A stretch of DNA of 64,000 nt from Evansella caseinilytica. Lineage in GTDB: Bacteria > Bacillota > Bacilli > Bacillales > Salisediminibacteriaceae. Positions 10,676 through 19,468 of the stretch are shown here, piece after piece. Position 1 is the first letter of the stretch. Each line of letters starts with the position of its first letter. Below the pieces are notes generated by a model. That model searched no databases and was not told where the DNA came from. It worked only from the letters and a program-made list of their open reading frames with translations. The stretch is taken from contig NZ_FNPI01000027.1 in NCBI RefSeq assembly GCF_900107275.1, positions 1 to 64,000 of the forward strand. Reading direction: 5' to 3'. A program made the position numbers and the translations under genes.

Positions 10676-11446
10676 TTACATATTTTTATTCTTCTCATAA
10701 ATCATTTGTAAGCCTTTCAGCGTCAAAAACGGATCGACAATATCGATGACATCGGATTCATTGGCAATCAGTCCGGCCATTGTTCCAGTTGCCACCACTG
10801 TCGGATCCGCATTGGCTTCCTGCTTCATTCGTTTGACAATACCCTCTACCTGCCCAACAAACCCGTATAATATTCCCGATTGCATTGCATGAATCGTATT
10901 TTTTCCAACAATGCTTTTCGTTTTCGTAATTTCGATTCGCGGAAGTTTGGATGCTTTCTGGTACAATGCTTCCACCGAGATATTCATTCCCGGGGCTATC
11001 GCTCCGCCAATATACTGCTTGTGCTCATTGATATAGCAATACGTTGTAGCGGTGCCGAAATCAACGATAATCAGCGGATTCCCATATAAATGAATTCCAG
11101 CAACGGCATTGACAATTCGGTCTGATCCTACCTCCCGCGGATTATCATACTTAATATTCAACCCCGTTTTAATTCCTGGTCCGATGACCATCGGCGAGAT
11201 ATTAAAATACTTTTTGCACATTTGCTCCAACGTATACATTATCGGCGGAACAACCGATGAAATAATGATGCCTTCCACCTGCTTAAAGTGTAATCCAGCA
11301 TGGGAAAACAGCGCTTTGATGTCCATGCCGTATTGATCTTCTGTTTTAGAAGTATCGGTTCCGAGACGCCAATGATGCTTTAATTCCTTTTTATCATACA
11401 GCCCTAAGGCAATGTTTGAATTCCCGACATCAAATACGAATACCAT
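10676..11446 (-). CDS. coaX: Type III pantothenate kinase
   Basis: First step of coenzyme A synthesis; the potassium-dependent, feedback-resistant form of pantothenate kinase. The 256-aa ASKHA-fold protein has [15 protein letters not shown] at the start (phosphate loop), [17 protein letters not shown] and [14 protein letters not shown] in the middle, and [16 protein letters not shown]. It lies downstream of ftsH, separated by a hairpin, and upstream of hslO. Confidence 0.97.
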   Translation of the reverse strand: MVFVFDVGNSNIALGLYDKKELKHHWRLGTDTSKTEDQYGMDIKALFSHAGLHFKQVEGIIISSVVPPIMYTLEQMCKKYFNISPMVIGPGIKTGLNIKYDNPREVGSDRIVNAVAGIHLYGNPLIIVDFGTATTYCYINEHKQYIGGAIAPGMNISVEALYQKASKLPRIEITKTKSIVGKNTIHAMQSGILYGFVGQVEGIVKRMKQEANADPTVVATGTMAGLIANESDVIDIVDPFLTLKGLQMIYEKNKNM

Positions 11447-11509
11447 TTTATTTCCACCACTCCGTCCCTGCTTGTGCTATGTTGTGCTATGCCAAAGAAA
11501 GAAAAGGAA

Positions 11510-11545
11510 GGTGTCTCAACAAGCCAAATTGACGTTTGAGACACC
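11510..11545 (-). terminator. Hairpin terminator between ftsH and coaX
   Basis: Perfect stem GGTGTCTCAA/TTGAGACACC, loop about 15 bases, followed on the minus strand by TTCCTTTTC. Lies about 145 bp after the ftsH stop. Confidence 0.6.
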
Positions 11546-11689
11546 CTCCATCATTCCTGCTAACCAGAGAATTAAGAAGTCGGATCCTGTTGCCGGCGAA
11601 TGCGGCATGGGCGTTGCTTCTCCCCGCCCATGTACGTTCCGTTTACGCCTCCTTCTTACTGAACCATTCACTAGTCATCACATTTTTGA

Positions 11690-13675
11690 TTATTCTTCTT
11701 TTTTCTTGTCGCCGTTTTCATCATCCTGGCGGTTGTCAGAGGTACTACTCTCATCTTTTCCTTGTATATTTACCTTCAAACTTTCATTTGTCGCATCTGC
11801 CAACGGGCTTTCGCTCATCTTTTTTGTCATATGATGATCGTCAGGGAGCTTTGAATCCTCAACCAAAGATTTGATCTGCTCGGCATCCAACGTTTCATAT
11901 TCAAGCAACGCTTCCGCTACTCTTATCAGGCGATCCTTATTTTCAAGGAGAATTTGCCGGCAGCGTTCGTAGCTTTCTTTAATAAAACGCTGAACTTCCA
12001 TGTCAATCTCATGAGCGATTGCATCACTGTAATTTTGTTCGTTATTGATATCTCTTCCAAGGAATACTTCTCCTTGTGTATTGCCGAATTGGACAGGACC
12101 GATTCGTTCACTCATACCAAACTCCATCACCATTTTTCGCGCAATGCCTGTGGCTCTTTGGAAATCATTATGCGCCCCGGTGCTGACTTCACCGAAGATA
12201 ATCTCCTCTGCTACCCGTCCGCCTAAAAGGCCGACAATTTTATCTAGAAGCTCCGGCTTCGTCATGAAATAACGGTCTTCCTTCGGCAGCATCATTGCGT
12301 ACCCGCCGGCCTGACCACGAGGAACAATCGTCACTTTATGAACCATATCAGCGCTTTCCAGCTTCACGCCCACTACCGTATGACCGGCCTCATGGTGTGC
12401 CACGATTTGTCTTTCTTTATCTGAAATAACCCGGCTTTTTTTCGACGGACCGGCAATAACGCGGTCAATTGCCTCTTCCACCGCTTCCATATCGATTTTC
12501 TCTTTATTTTCACGAGCAGAAACAAGCGCTGCTTCGTTTAATAAATTTTCCAACTCTGCGCCTGAAAAACCAGGTGTGCGCTGGGCAATGGTTTTTAAGT
12601 TCACATCATCCGCCAGCGGTTTATTTTGCGCATGCACTTTCAATACTTCTTCGCGTCCTTTGACATCCGGTCTGCCGACCATGATTTGCCGGTCAAAACG
12701 ACCAGGACGCAATAATGCTGGATCAAGGATATCCGCGCGGTTTGTTGCTGCAATCAAGATGATCCCTTCGTTGACTCCGAATCCATCCATCTCCACAAGA
12801 AGCTGGTTAAGCGTTTGCTCACGCTCATCGTGTCCTCCGCCCAATCCTGCGCCACGGCGGCGTCCGACTGCATCAATTTCATCGATGAAAATGATACACG
12901 GCGCATTCTTTTTCGCATTTTCAAACAAGTCACGCACGCGGGATGCACCGACACCAACGAACATTTCTACGAAGTCCGAACCGCTGATTGAAAAGAACGG
13001 CACTCCAGCTTCCCCGGCAACGGCTCTTGCAAGCAAGGTTTTACCAGTACCTGGAGGTCCAACAAGCAGAACACCCTTCGGAATTCTCGCACCGATCTGA
13101 GCAAACTTGCGCGGGTCCTTCAAGAAATCAACAACTTCCACAAGCTCCTGCTTTTCCTCATCCGCCCCTGCCACATCTTTAAAACGGGCTTTTTTCTTAT
13201 CTTCACTTACTAATTTCGCTTTGCTCTTGCCAAAATTCATGACACGGCTGCCGCCGCCCTGAGCCTGACTTAATAAGAAGAAGAAAAGGATAAAGATGAT
13301 AACAAATGGAATAATGGCTGTGAAGAAATTTACCCATCCACTTGGCGCTTCCGCCTGTTCAATAACCAGGTCTTCTATTCCTTGTCCTCCTTGTGTTGCC
13401 GCCAACACATCTACAAGTAAAGGCTCCAAGTCCGGAACATTGACGGTGAAGAACTCACCTTCTTCGGCATCTCTTATCTGGCCCCGGATAACGTAAACAT
13501 CCAACTTTGGTTGTATTGTTAATGATTTAATTTGATCTGTTTCCAAGTATTCCTCGAATTTATTGAAAGAAATCTCCTTTGTTGATGTCTGGGGATTTTG
13601 GAACATGCTGACTACCCCGACAATCACTAAGAAAATTAAAAGATAAAAAATCGCATTACGGAAAATTCGATTCAT
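11690..13675 (-). CDS. ftsH: ATP-dependent zinc metalloprotease FtsH
   Basis: Membrane-anchored AAA+ protease degrading misfolded and regulatory proteins; needed for sporulation entry in B. subtilis. The 661-aa protein has two membrane segments (about residues 5-24 and 110-132) around an extracytoplasmic domain. Then come Walker A GPPGTGKT, Walker B IIFIDEID, the second region of homology with [13 protein letters not shown], and the zinc site [10 protein letters not shown]. The C-terminal tail is acidic and lysine-rich, as usual. Start has GGAGGAGGTACAGG before the ATG. Confidence 0.98.
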   Translation of the reverse strand: MNRIFRNAIFYLLIFLVIVGVVSMFQNPQTSTKEISFNKFEEYLETDQIKSLTIQPKLDVYVIRGQIRDAEEGEFFTVNVPDLEPLLVDVLAATQGGQGIEDLVIEQAEAPSGWVNFFTAIIPFVIIFILFFFLLSQAQGGGSRVMNFGKSKAKLVSEDKKKARFKDVAGADEEKQELVEVVDFLKDPRKFAQIGARIPKGVLLVGPPGTGKTLLARAVAGEAGVPFFSISGSDFVEMFVGVGASRVRDLFENAKKNAPCIIFIDEIDAVGRRRGAGLGGGHDEREQTLNQLLVEMDGFGVNEGIILIAATNRADILDPALLRPGRFDRQIMVGRPDVKGREEVLKVHAQNKPLADDVNLKTIAQRTPGFSGAELENLLNEAALVSARENKEKIDMEAVEEAIDRVIAGPSKKSRVISDKERQIVAHHEAGHTVVGVKLESADMVHKVTIVPRGQAGGYAMMLPKEDRYFMTKPELLDKIVGLLGGRVAEEIIFGEVSTGAHNDFQRATGIARKMVMEFGMSERIGPVQFGNTQGEVFLGRDINNEQNYSDAIAHEIDMEVQRFIKESYERCRQILLENKDRLIRVAEALLEYETLDAEQIKSLVEDSKLPDDHHMTKKMSESPLADATNESLKVNIQGKDESSTSDNRQDDENGDKKKEE

Positions 13676-13711
13676 CCTGTACCTCCTCCCACGGTCAAAT
13701 ATGCTTAAATA

Positions 13712-13741
13712 ATAGTACCATAGAACCGTCTTTTACTACAA
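13712..13741 (-). promoter_or_regulatory. Possible ftsH promoter
   Basis: On the minus strand TTGTAG (13736-13741), an 18-bp spacer and TACTAT (13712-13717), 37 bp before the ftsH start. Moderate match only. Confidence 0.4.
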
Positions 13742-13744
13742 TTA

Positions 13745-14284
13745 TTAGCCATTATAAACTTCCGGTTTCAGTATCCCAATATATGGGAGGTTTCGATAGC
13801 GTTCCGCATAGTCCAGTCCATAGCCGACAACGAACTCATCGGGAACGGTAAACCCGACAATATCCGGAACAAGCTCCACTTTTCTTCCTTCCGGTTTATC
13901 AAGCAGGGTCACTAACTTCACCGACTTTGCTTTTCGATAATGGAATAATTTCACCAGGTAGCTGAGCGTCAGTCCGCTGTCGATGATATCTTCCACTATT
14001 AGAACATCCCTGCCCTCCACAGAAGTGTTTAAATCTTTGACAATTTTCACTTCCCCGGAAGAAACAGTTTCATTCCCGTAGCTTGAAACGTCCATCACAT
14101 CAAGCTCGATATGGGTGTCTATTCTTTGGATGAGATCACCCATAAACGGGAGTGAGCCTTTTAGAACACCGACGACAAGCGGAAACCTGCCTTTATATTC
14201 CTCCGTCAGCCCTTTACCAATTTCCACTATCTTCCTTTGTATTTCTTCTTCTGTTATGAGTATTTCTTTAATTTCGTCTCTCAT
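13745..14284 (-). CDS. hpt: Hypoxanthine-guanine phosphoribosyltransferase
   Basis: Purine salvage: converts hypoxanthine or guanine plus PRPP to IMP or GMP (hprT in B. subtilis). The chosen ATG (14284) gives 179 aa beginning MRDEIKEIL, matching the family; the frame is open 23 codons further up, but that extension is unlike homologues. The PRPP loop is [28 protein letters not shown] and [17 protein letters not shown] are also conserved. It lies between tilS and ftsH, the conserved Bacillus order. Confidence 0.95.
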   Translation of the reverse strand: MRDEIKEILITEEEIQRKIVEIGKGLTEEYKGRFPLVVGVLKGSLPFMGDLIQRIDTHIELDVMDVSSYGNETVSSGEVKIVKDLNTSVEGRDVLIVEDIIDSGLTLSYLVKLFHYRKAKSVKLVTLLDKPEGRKVELVPDIVGFTVPDEFVVGYGLDYAERYRNLPYIGILKPEVYNG

Positions 14285-14481
14285 AAAAACCCCTGATTCC
14301 TCCTGTATAATCAATAAAAATTTCTTCTCTTTAAAAACTGCACAGCAAGGCATGATGAAATGCGATTAAACGAGCATATGTATTTCTTTACATGTTAAAA
14401 AGTGTATTAGAGCGTATCCAAAAAGATAAAAATTGATCTTTCTGAAAAACACGATAAAACGCTTTTTTCAAACAAGTGTTC
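14285..14481. other. hpt upstream region with repeat remnant
   Basis: Contains hpt ribosome-site sequence AGGAGGAATCAGGGG and, at about 14400-14475, a degenerate copy of the long family B terminal hairpin (GATCTTTCTGAAAAACACG...CAAACAAGTGTTC). No gene seen. Confidence 0.5.
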
Positions 14482-15882
14482 TTACCTTTCCCCGCCGCCG
14501 TCATGGTAATAAACAAGCTTTAATATTTGTTCGGAATTTTCATGAACGAGGGCAATATTGGATCTTCTCACACCCGGCAGCCATAAAATGTTATCGGCAT
14601 GGTCGACAATAACCGGCCATCGTTGTCTGTCATGCTTCGGTATTTTTTCGTCGATAAAAATATCCTTTACTTTTTTTGTTCCTTTTAATCCGAGCTGCGC
14701 TATTCTGTCGCCGGGCTTGCGCCTTCGTACAAACAAAGGTGTGGAAAGCGCGCGAATGTCTGCCAGAAAAACGGATGGATCCGCCGCGGACTCTTCATCA
14801 TTTTCACTGAGGGACGCTACTATTTTTCCCTGTTTTAAACGAACCATGCCCGGAATCGGGATCTGTTTTTTTTCGTCCGGAGCTTCCGGCTGTACAGTAT
14901 CCTCTGTTGAAAAAAAGCATTGATCATATGATTTTTCCACCCGAAGCCCTTTTGGCAAATGAATGCTACCGGATGGCAAATCCTTGCGCAGCAATGCAAG
15001 AATGTCATCCTGATGACGAACGGACAGGCGTTGTCCGACATCTTGGGATAGATAGTTTAATATTAGATGAACACATCTTCTTTGTAAAGCAATCGGTATA
15101 TTCAAAAAATGTTTTACTTTCAGGATAACCAGCTGCTCCGTTTTGGAGACGACAGCTTCTTTTAATGCCTCTTCGGCAAGCTGCTGCAGCAAGGCATCCT
15201 CAGCTTCCAGCTGCTCGCTTTGGCGCTGAATGACCTCGTGAACCTTCGGATTTTCCTGCTTCAAAAACGGGAGAATTTTCCTGAAGCGATTGCGTTGATA
15301 CACATCGCTTTCATTTGACTCATCCTTACGATAGGGTATCCGATTTTTGCTGCAATATTGAAGAATACCGTTTTTTTCAACGCATAAAAACGGGCGGATC
15401 ATTTGCCCTCCCGCAAAGGGTCTTTGTACCGGAATCCCTTTTAAGCCGGATAAGCTGCCGCGCACCTGCCTCATCAGCACCGTTTCCACCTGGTCATCCC
15501 CGTGATGGGCAAGGGCAATTTTCGACGCCTTCAATTTTTTCATGAGTTGCTCAAAATATTCATACCTGCAGGCTCTTGCAGCCTCCTGGGTCGACATGCC
15601 CCGCTCCTTTTTGCACTTGTTGACATCGGGCCGGGAAAAATAAAAAGGAATATTCTTCTCCCCGCAGTACGATTGCACGAAGTGTAAATCACCTATTGAG
15701 CTTTCCCCGCGCAGCCCGTGTTCTACGTGACAGACGGATATTTGCCGAATCGGCTTCGCCGACGCTGTCAAAAAATGAAGCAGCGCCATACTGTCAGGTC
15801 CTCCGGATACAGCAACAAGTAAATGATCGTCTTCAGCGATTAACCGGTGTTTTTCAATAAAATCATTAACGGTTTGGTTCAT
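14482..15882 (-). CDS. tilS: tRNA(Ile)-lysidine synthase
   Basis: Modifies C34 of tRNA-Ile(CAU) to lysidine so that it reads AUA. The PP-loop ATP site VAVSGGPDSMALLHFL lies at residues 23-38 of the chosen start. C-terminal substrate-binding parts include LFVRRRKPGDRIAQLGLKG and KKVKDIFIDEKIPKHDR. The frame is open upstream to 16002, but the ATG at 15882 gives 466 aa, close to the family length, and overlaps the preceding exporter gene by 17 bases. An essential gene in other Bacillaceae. Confidence 0.95.
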   Translation of the reverse strand: MNQTVNDFIEKHRLIAEDDHLLVAVSGGPDSMALLHFLTASAKPIRQISVCHVEHGLRGESSIGDLHFVQSYCGEKNIPFYFSRPDVNKCKKERGMSTQEAARACRYEYFEQLMKKLKASKIALAHHGDDQVETVLMRQVRGSLSGLKGIPVQRPFAGGQMIRPFLCVEKNGILQYCSKNRIPYRKDESNESDVYQRNRFRKILPFLKQENPKVHEVIQRQSEQLEAEDALLQQLAEEALKEAVVSKTEQLVILKVKHFLNIPIALQRRCVHLILNYLSQDVGQRLSVRHQDDILALLRKDLPSGSIHLPKGLRVEKSYDQCFFSTEDTVQPEAPDEKKQIPIPGMVRLKQGKIVASLSENDEESAADPSVFLADIRALSTPLFVRRRKPGDRIAQLGLKGTKKVKDIFIDEKIPKHDRQRWPVIVDHADNILWLPGVRRSNIALVHENSEQILKLVYYHDGGGER

Positions 15883-16315
15883 AACGATGGCCAATCCCCT
15901 TCCCATAGGAAAAAATCGCCAGTGCGAACACAAGTCCGGCGGCAATCGCACCTGCTCGAAGCATTGTTTCCACTCCGTATTCCAGCCCTTGTAAATAATC
16001 ACCTTCTACAAAAGACAACATGGTGAAGTAAGCGCGGCTTCCTGGCACAAGCGGCAAAATCCCGGGAATGGACAACGCCGTCACAGGAATGCGGATGATT
16101 TTTGCCGTTATATGGGACAGCGCCGCTGCCGCAAAGGAGGCGATTCCTGTCGCAAACACATAGGATGTGCCGAGGTTCAACACACCTTGAAATACACCCC
16201 AGGCGAGCATACCAATGGCACCGCCAATTAGCAAAGCCCGCTTTGGAATGCTGAAAATAATCCCGAAAGCTACCGTTGCAAAGTATGTAATCAGTAGTTG
16301 AGTGACGATATCCAT
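15866..16315 (-). CDS. Threonine/serine exporter, small (YjjB/ThrE_2-like) subunit
   Basis: A 149-aa hydrophobic protein with four or five predicted membrane segments (LLITYFATVAFGIIFSIP, LIGGAIGMLAWGVFQ, TALSIPGILPLVPGSRAYF, and the C-terminal helix). It carries the PGILPLVPGS motif of the DUF3815 half of split ThrE exporters. Its partner half is encoded just upstream. It overlaps tilS by 17 bases. Start supported by GGAAGGAG. Not part of this locus in B. subtilis. Confidence 0.85.
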   Translation of the reverse strand: MDIVTQLLITYFATVAFGIIFSIPKRALLIGGAIGMLAWGVFQGVLNLGTSYVFATGIASFAAAALSHITAKIIRIPVTALSIPGILPLVPGSRAYFTMLSFVEGDYLQGLEYGVETMLRAGAIAAGLVFALAIFSYGKGIGHRYEPNR

Positions 16316-16346
16316 TCTCCCGCTCCTTCCTTTTATTTCTTCTTAT

Positions 16347-16490
16347 CGTGTTTGTTCAAATTGATAAAAACCGATCTTTTTGAAAAAACACTTATAGAGC
16401 GTGTTCAAAAAAGCAATGGTTCCGCTCGATGCGCCATCTACGAGATAACCACTCCTAGCTGGCATGAAAAGAATGCATCGGCTCCACTTA
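16347..16490. repeat. Family B MITE-like repeat (copy B2)
   Basis: Inverse orientation of B1: hairpin end TTGTTCAAATTG...CTTTTTGAAAAAACAC, then GAGCGTGTTCAAAAAAGCAA, TGGTTCCGCTCGATGC, ACCACTCCTAGC and GCATCGGCTCCACT. The repeat edge carries the stop codon of the exporter gene at 16488, splitting the two exporter subunits. Confidence 0.75.
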
Positions 16491-17246
16491 TACAAAGATG
16501 GAAATGGTCAAGGCAATGCCGCTGGCAATCGATAAGGATGTCAACAGCGCTTCCGCTCCTCTGCTGACACCAGCGACTAAATCGCCTGACATTAAATCCC
16601 GAACGGCATTCGTCAGCGGCACCCCCGGCACGAGCGGCATCAGCGAGCCGATGATAATCTGATCAAGATTGCTTCCCATACCGATAAACACGAGAAAAAT
16701 AGCGATCGTCCCTCCGGAAAAAGCAGCTGCAAATTCCGCAGCAAAACGCACCTTTAAATACCGTTCAAATTCCACGACAACGATGCTTGACATAACCGCC
16801 GCGATAAAAGCGGGCATCATATCCGCCCACCCGCCGCCAAACAAATAGGAAAACCCTGCTCCGGCAACACCTGAAGCTATATGAATCAGCCATAACGGGT
16901 ACGTCAGCGGCGAGGAAGCAATAGCCGTCAATTTTTGTTTCGCTTCTTCCACCGTCAACTGTCCTGAGACAAATTCACGGGAAACTTGGTTTACAGCCGT
17001 TACTTTACTTAAATCCTGCAGGCGGTCGTCAATCCTTACCATCTGCATCAAGTCTTCCTTCTCCTTCGTTTCCTCAAAGGAAAGGAAAATTCCCGTGGAT
17101 GTGGTAAAACAATGCACATTGGAAAACGACGCTGATTTAGCCATCCGCTCCAACGTCTCTTCCACTCGATATGTTTCTGCCCCGTACTTTAACATGATTT
17201 CGCCCGCAAGCAAACAGATGTCCATAACGTCATCTGCCTTCCCCAT
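16488..17246 (-). CDS. Threonine/serine exporter, large (YjjP/ThrE_1-like) subunit
   Basis: A 252-aa protein of the DUF1212 half of split ThrE exporters. A soluble N-terminal domain (GEIMLKYGAETYRVEETLER, FTTSTGIFLSFEE) is followed by five membrane segments (about residues 115-252). It has the family SLMPLVPGVPLTNAVRDL motif with the DLMSGDLVAGVSRGAEALL helix. The ATG at 17246 is chosen because GAGGTG precedes it; the frame is open to 17279. The stop codon falls at the edge of repeat B2, so the last residues may have been altered by its insertion. Confidence 0.88.
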   Translation of the reverse strand: MGKADDVMDICLLAGEIMLKYGAETYRVEETLERMAKSASFSNVHCFTTSTGIFLSFEETKEKEDLMQMVRIDDRLQDLSKVTAVNQVSREFVSGQLTVEEAKQKLTAIASSPLTYPLWLIHIASGVAGAGFSYLFGGGWADMMPAFIAAVMSSIVVVEFERYLKVRFAAEFAAAFSGGTIAIFLVFIGMGSNLDQIIIGSLMPLVPGVPLTNAVRDLMSGDLVAGVSRGAEALLTSLSIASGIALTISIFV

Positions 17247-17281
17247 TCCTTTCACCTCATCTTTTGCATATCGCGTCACAT

Positions 17282-18280
17282 TTATTGTCCAAATAAGTAT
17301 AGAATATATAAGATGAGAAGGAAAGTGCCAATAAGCATTGTTTCATAAACACCTGTCCAACGATGTTTTTCTTTCGCGGTGGTAACGTTTTTCCGGTATG
17401 CTCTTCGGTTGGTTGCCACCTTCGCTGATCCAGCTCTATTCATCTTGTTTTTCCTATTAAAGGAATTATCTTGAATAATATTCAGCATCTCCGTCCGCAT
17501 GGCTAAGGCACTCTGATATTTTCCTTGAAATCCGTTTAAAATCACCGCTTCGTACGGAGCAAGCAGTTGCTTTTGTCTCACCTTTCCCATCAAGTGTCCT
17601 ATACCAGGGGTACCGTTTTTCTCAAAGCGGGCTGGATAGGCACAATTGATCATCAGCATGGACACAGAAAAAAGGTCATATCCAGGCTCGGCCTTTCGGC
17701 TTCCCAGTCCCCAGTACCCGCGGTCAAAAAACTCGGTATACTCTTTAATACTCCGCCCATGCCTCGTCATCCCGCCAACATCCAGCCATCTTACCCGATA
17801 TGGTGAATCCGCAACTAGCAGGTTTTCCGGCTTGAGATCACCGAACACCCAGCCGATTTGATGCAGCCGATATAGTTCGTTCAATAACTGAACAACCAAA
17901 ACCCCCATCCATTCGGCACCGCGATCTCGTATAAACGGTAAAAAAGACTCTCCTTGAATGTACTCCATGACATAAAACGGAAATACCGCATCCTTAGTAA
18001 GATAATCATCCACATCATAAAAACAAGGCCCGAGGCTTGGACCTTGGACCTTGGAAAAATGACGCATGACATTCACTTCCGATGTTATTGACATGGAATC
18101 CCTAGCGATTTTCAACGCAACGGGGCCGCTTTCCGATTCTGCCAAGTACACCGTTCCTGTTGCCCCATACCCCAGTTCACGAACTATCCGATACGGATGC
18201 CGGTGCCACCTTCCGATAATTCGCTGATTCGGAAAAAGCTTACATTCCTGCTTCTTCGAGATCGAATCTCTCATCTTCAT
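17282..18280 (-). CDS. yabT: Membrane-anchored Ser/Thr protein kinase YabT
   Basis: Hanks-type kinase made in sporulating cells; in B. subtilis it is DNA-activated and phosphorylates RecA and AbrB. The 332-aa protein has the glycine loop LGYGATGTVYLAE (about residues 37-49), the VAIK-type lysine in GPVALKIA, and the catalytic loop FGDLKPENLLV. The metal-binding site reads LDVGG rather than DFG. The catalytic domain ends near 250, a basic linker follows, and one C-terminal membrane helix (MLIGTFLLILYILYLF) anchors it. It overlaps yabS by 41 bases. Confidence 0.92.
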   Translation of the reverse strand: MKMRDSISKKQECKLFPNQRIIGRWHRHPYRIVRELGYGATGTVYLAESESGPVALKIARDSMSITSEVNVMRHFSKVQGPSLGPCFYDVDDYLTKDAVFPFYVMEYIQGESFLPFIRDRGAEWMGVLVVQLLNELYRLHQIGWVFGDLKPENLLVADSPYRVRWLDVGGMTRHGRSIKEYTEFFDRGYWGLGSRKAEPGYDLFSVSMLMINCAYPARFEKNGTPGIGHLMGKVRQKQLLAPYEAVILNGFQGKYQSALAMRTEMLNIIQDNSFNRKNKMNRAGSAKVATNRRAYRKNVTTAKEKHRWTGVYETMLIGTFLLILYILYLFGQ

Positions 18281-18980
18281 CGGTTCCTCTCTTCTTCATT
18301 CGATTGCGAATAAACCGGAGTGCTTCCTGTATTGCAGGACCCGTTGGAGTCACGCCTGATGTGGACATTTTTTTGAATGCTCCTGCAAGCGAATCAAAAT
18401 GCGGTGTCCATGAAATTAATTTTTCGATGTCGCTTCGTTTCCCGGGAAATGAATACAATGCAAATTCGTTATTTCCCGTTCTTGAACGCAAGCTGACCGA
18501 CAAATCCACCAGCGCCTCCTGCACCATGGGCAGTTTATTTTTCATGCTGGCACTCGTATCTACTAAAATAAAAACTTCCAAGTCCAGTGTTTCTCCCAGT
18601 TCATCCACGACCTCCATTAGCTGGCCGCGTTTCTCCGGTTCCAAATCTTCCATTTCCTTTTCTTCGCCAAGAATTTGCGCTATTTCCCGGTTTACAACAC
18701 CATGTATTGTTTGCGTCATCGCCTTTCGCGTCACCATTTGGACGGTTTGCGAAAGCTGGCGGGCATAAACGATTTGACTGATGCCGCCGCCGGATTTGGC
18801 GATAGCCTCAACCTCCGTTATTCCGTGCTCACTCATTTCTCCGTCATTGACAATGCCGATGACATTCACTGTCACCCCTTCTTCTTTTGCCAATGCCGCA
18901 ATGGCAACGGGATCTTCCCCGCTGTTGGAGCAGCCATCTGTCAAGAGCAGCAGTTGACGCAATGTTCCTTTGCTCATCAT
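18240..18980 (-). CDS. yabS: VWA-domain protein YabS
   Basis: A 246-aa protein of the von Willebrand A type, with the metal-ion site LVDTSASMKN (DxSxS) and a following TP-containing strand (SGVTPTGPAIQEAL). The N-terminal part (LLLLTDGCSNSGEDP) itself looks like an A-domain segment. In B. subtilis it is a sporulation-time gene next to the kinase yabT; the function is unknown. Start at the first of two ATGs after GGAGGGAGA; the frame is open further up without a ribosome site. Confidence 0.88.
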   Translation of the reverse strand: MMSKGTLRQLLLLTDGCSNSGEDPVAIAALAKEEGVTVNVIGIVNDGEMSEHGITEVEAIAKSGGGISQIVYARQLSQTVQMVTRKAMTQTIHGVVNREIAQILGEEKEMEDLEPEKRGQLMEVVDELGETLDLEVFILVDTSASMKNKLPMVQEALVDLSVSLRSRTGNNEFALYSFPGKRSDIEKLISWTPHFDSLAGAFKKMSTSGVTPTGPAIQEALRFIRNRMKKRGTDEDERFDLEEAGM

Positions 18981-19047
18981 TCTCCCTCCAATCTCTTGGT
19001 TATTTCTAGCATTTACAAGATTGCGAGAGAATATACTTATCATGTTT

Positions 19048-19190
19048 GTTCAAAAGGAGGACATCACAGCGACAAGAAGATCAAGTCACGGCAGGCGTGA
19101 GCAGCGCAGCGTACACCAAACGTACGTGAGCAGCTTTAGTGACAACACAACGCTGAGATTCTCAGGCGCTGTTTCCCGCACTTTTTGAAC
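19048..19190. repeat. Family A MITE-like repeat (copy A1)
   Basis: 143-bp element with ends GTTCAAAAGGAGGACAT and CCCGCACTTTTTGAAC. The middle carries CGGCAGGCGTGAGCAGCG and ACGTACGTGAGCAG. Inverted terminal repeat GTTCAAAA/TTTTGAAC. Fused directly to the family B copy that follows. Confidence 0.75.
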
Positions 19191-19465
19191 AAGCACGATG
19201 CAATGAGTGAAGCCGATGCACCCTTTTCAAACCAGCTATGAGTGGTTTTCTCGGTGTCAGGATGACAACATTCCGCTGTTGCTCACACATGCAACCTGCA
19301 TGTGCTTTATCGAGTCAATTTGCGTCGAGTCACCGCAGACGCAGGACGTGAGTGGTACTTAAGCGGAATTGGAGGAAGGTGACATTTCGCCGTTGCCCAT
19401 TGGGTGTGGGCCGTACTTAGGCGGAATTGGGTTGCAGCGGGCAGAACCATTGCCTTGTTAACAGC
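19191..19465. repeat. Family B MITE-like repeat, long form (copy B3)
   Basis: 275-bp long form: AATGAGTGAAGCCGATGC core, then an inner segment with GGATGACAACATTCCGCTG, GTCAATTTGCGTCGAGTCA and two TTA(A/G)GCGGAATTGG blocks, ending GCAGAACCATTGCCTTGTTAAC. It is the reverse complement of the long form at 53.4 kb, with an extra duplicated part. Fills the yabS-spoIIE gap with A1. Confidence 0.7.
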
Positions 19466-19468
19466 TCT

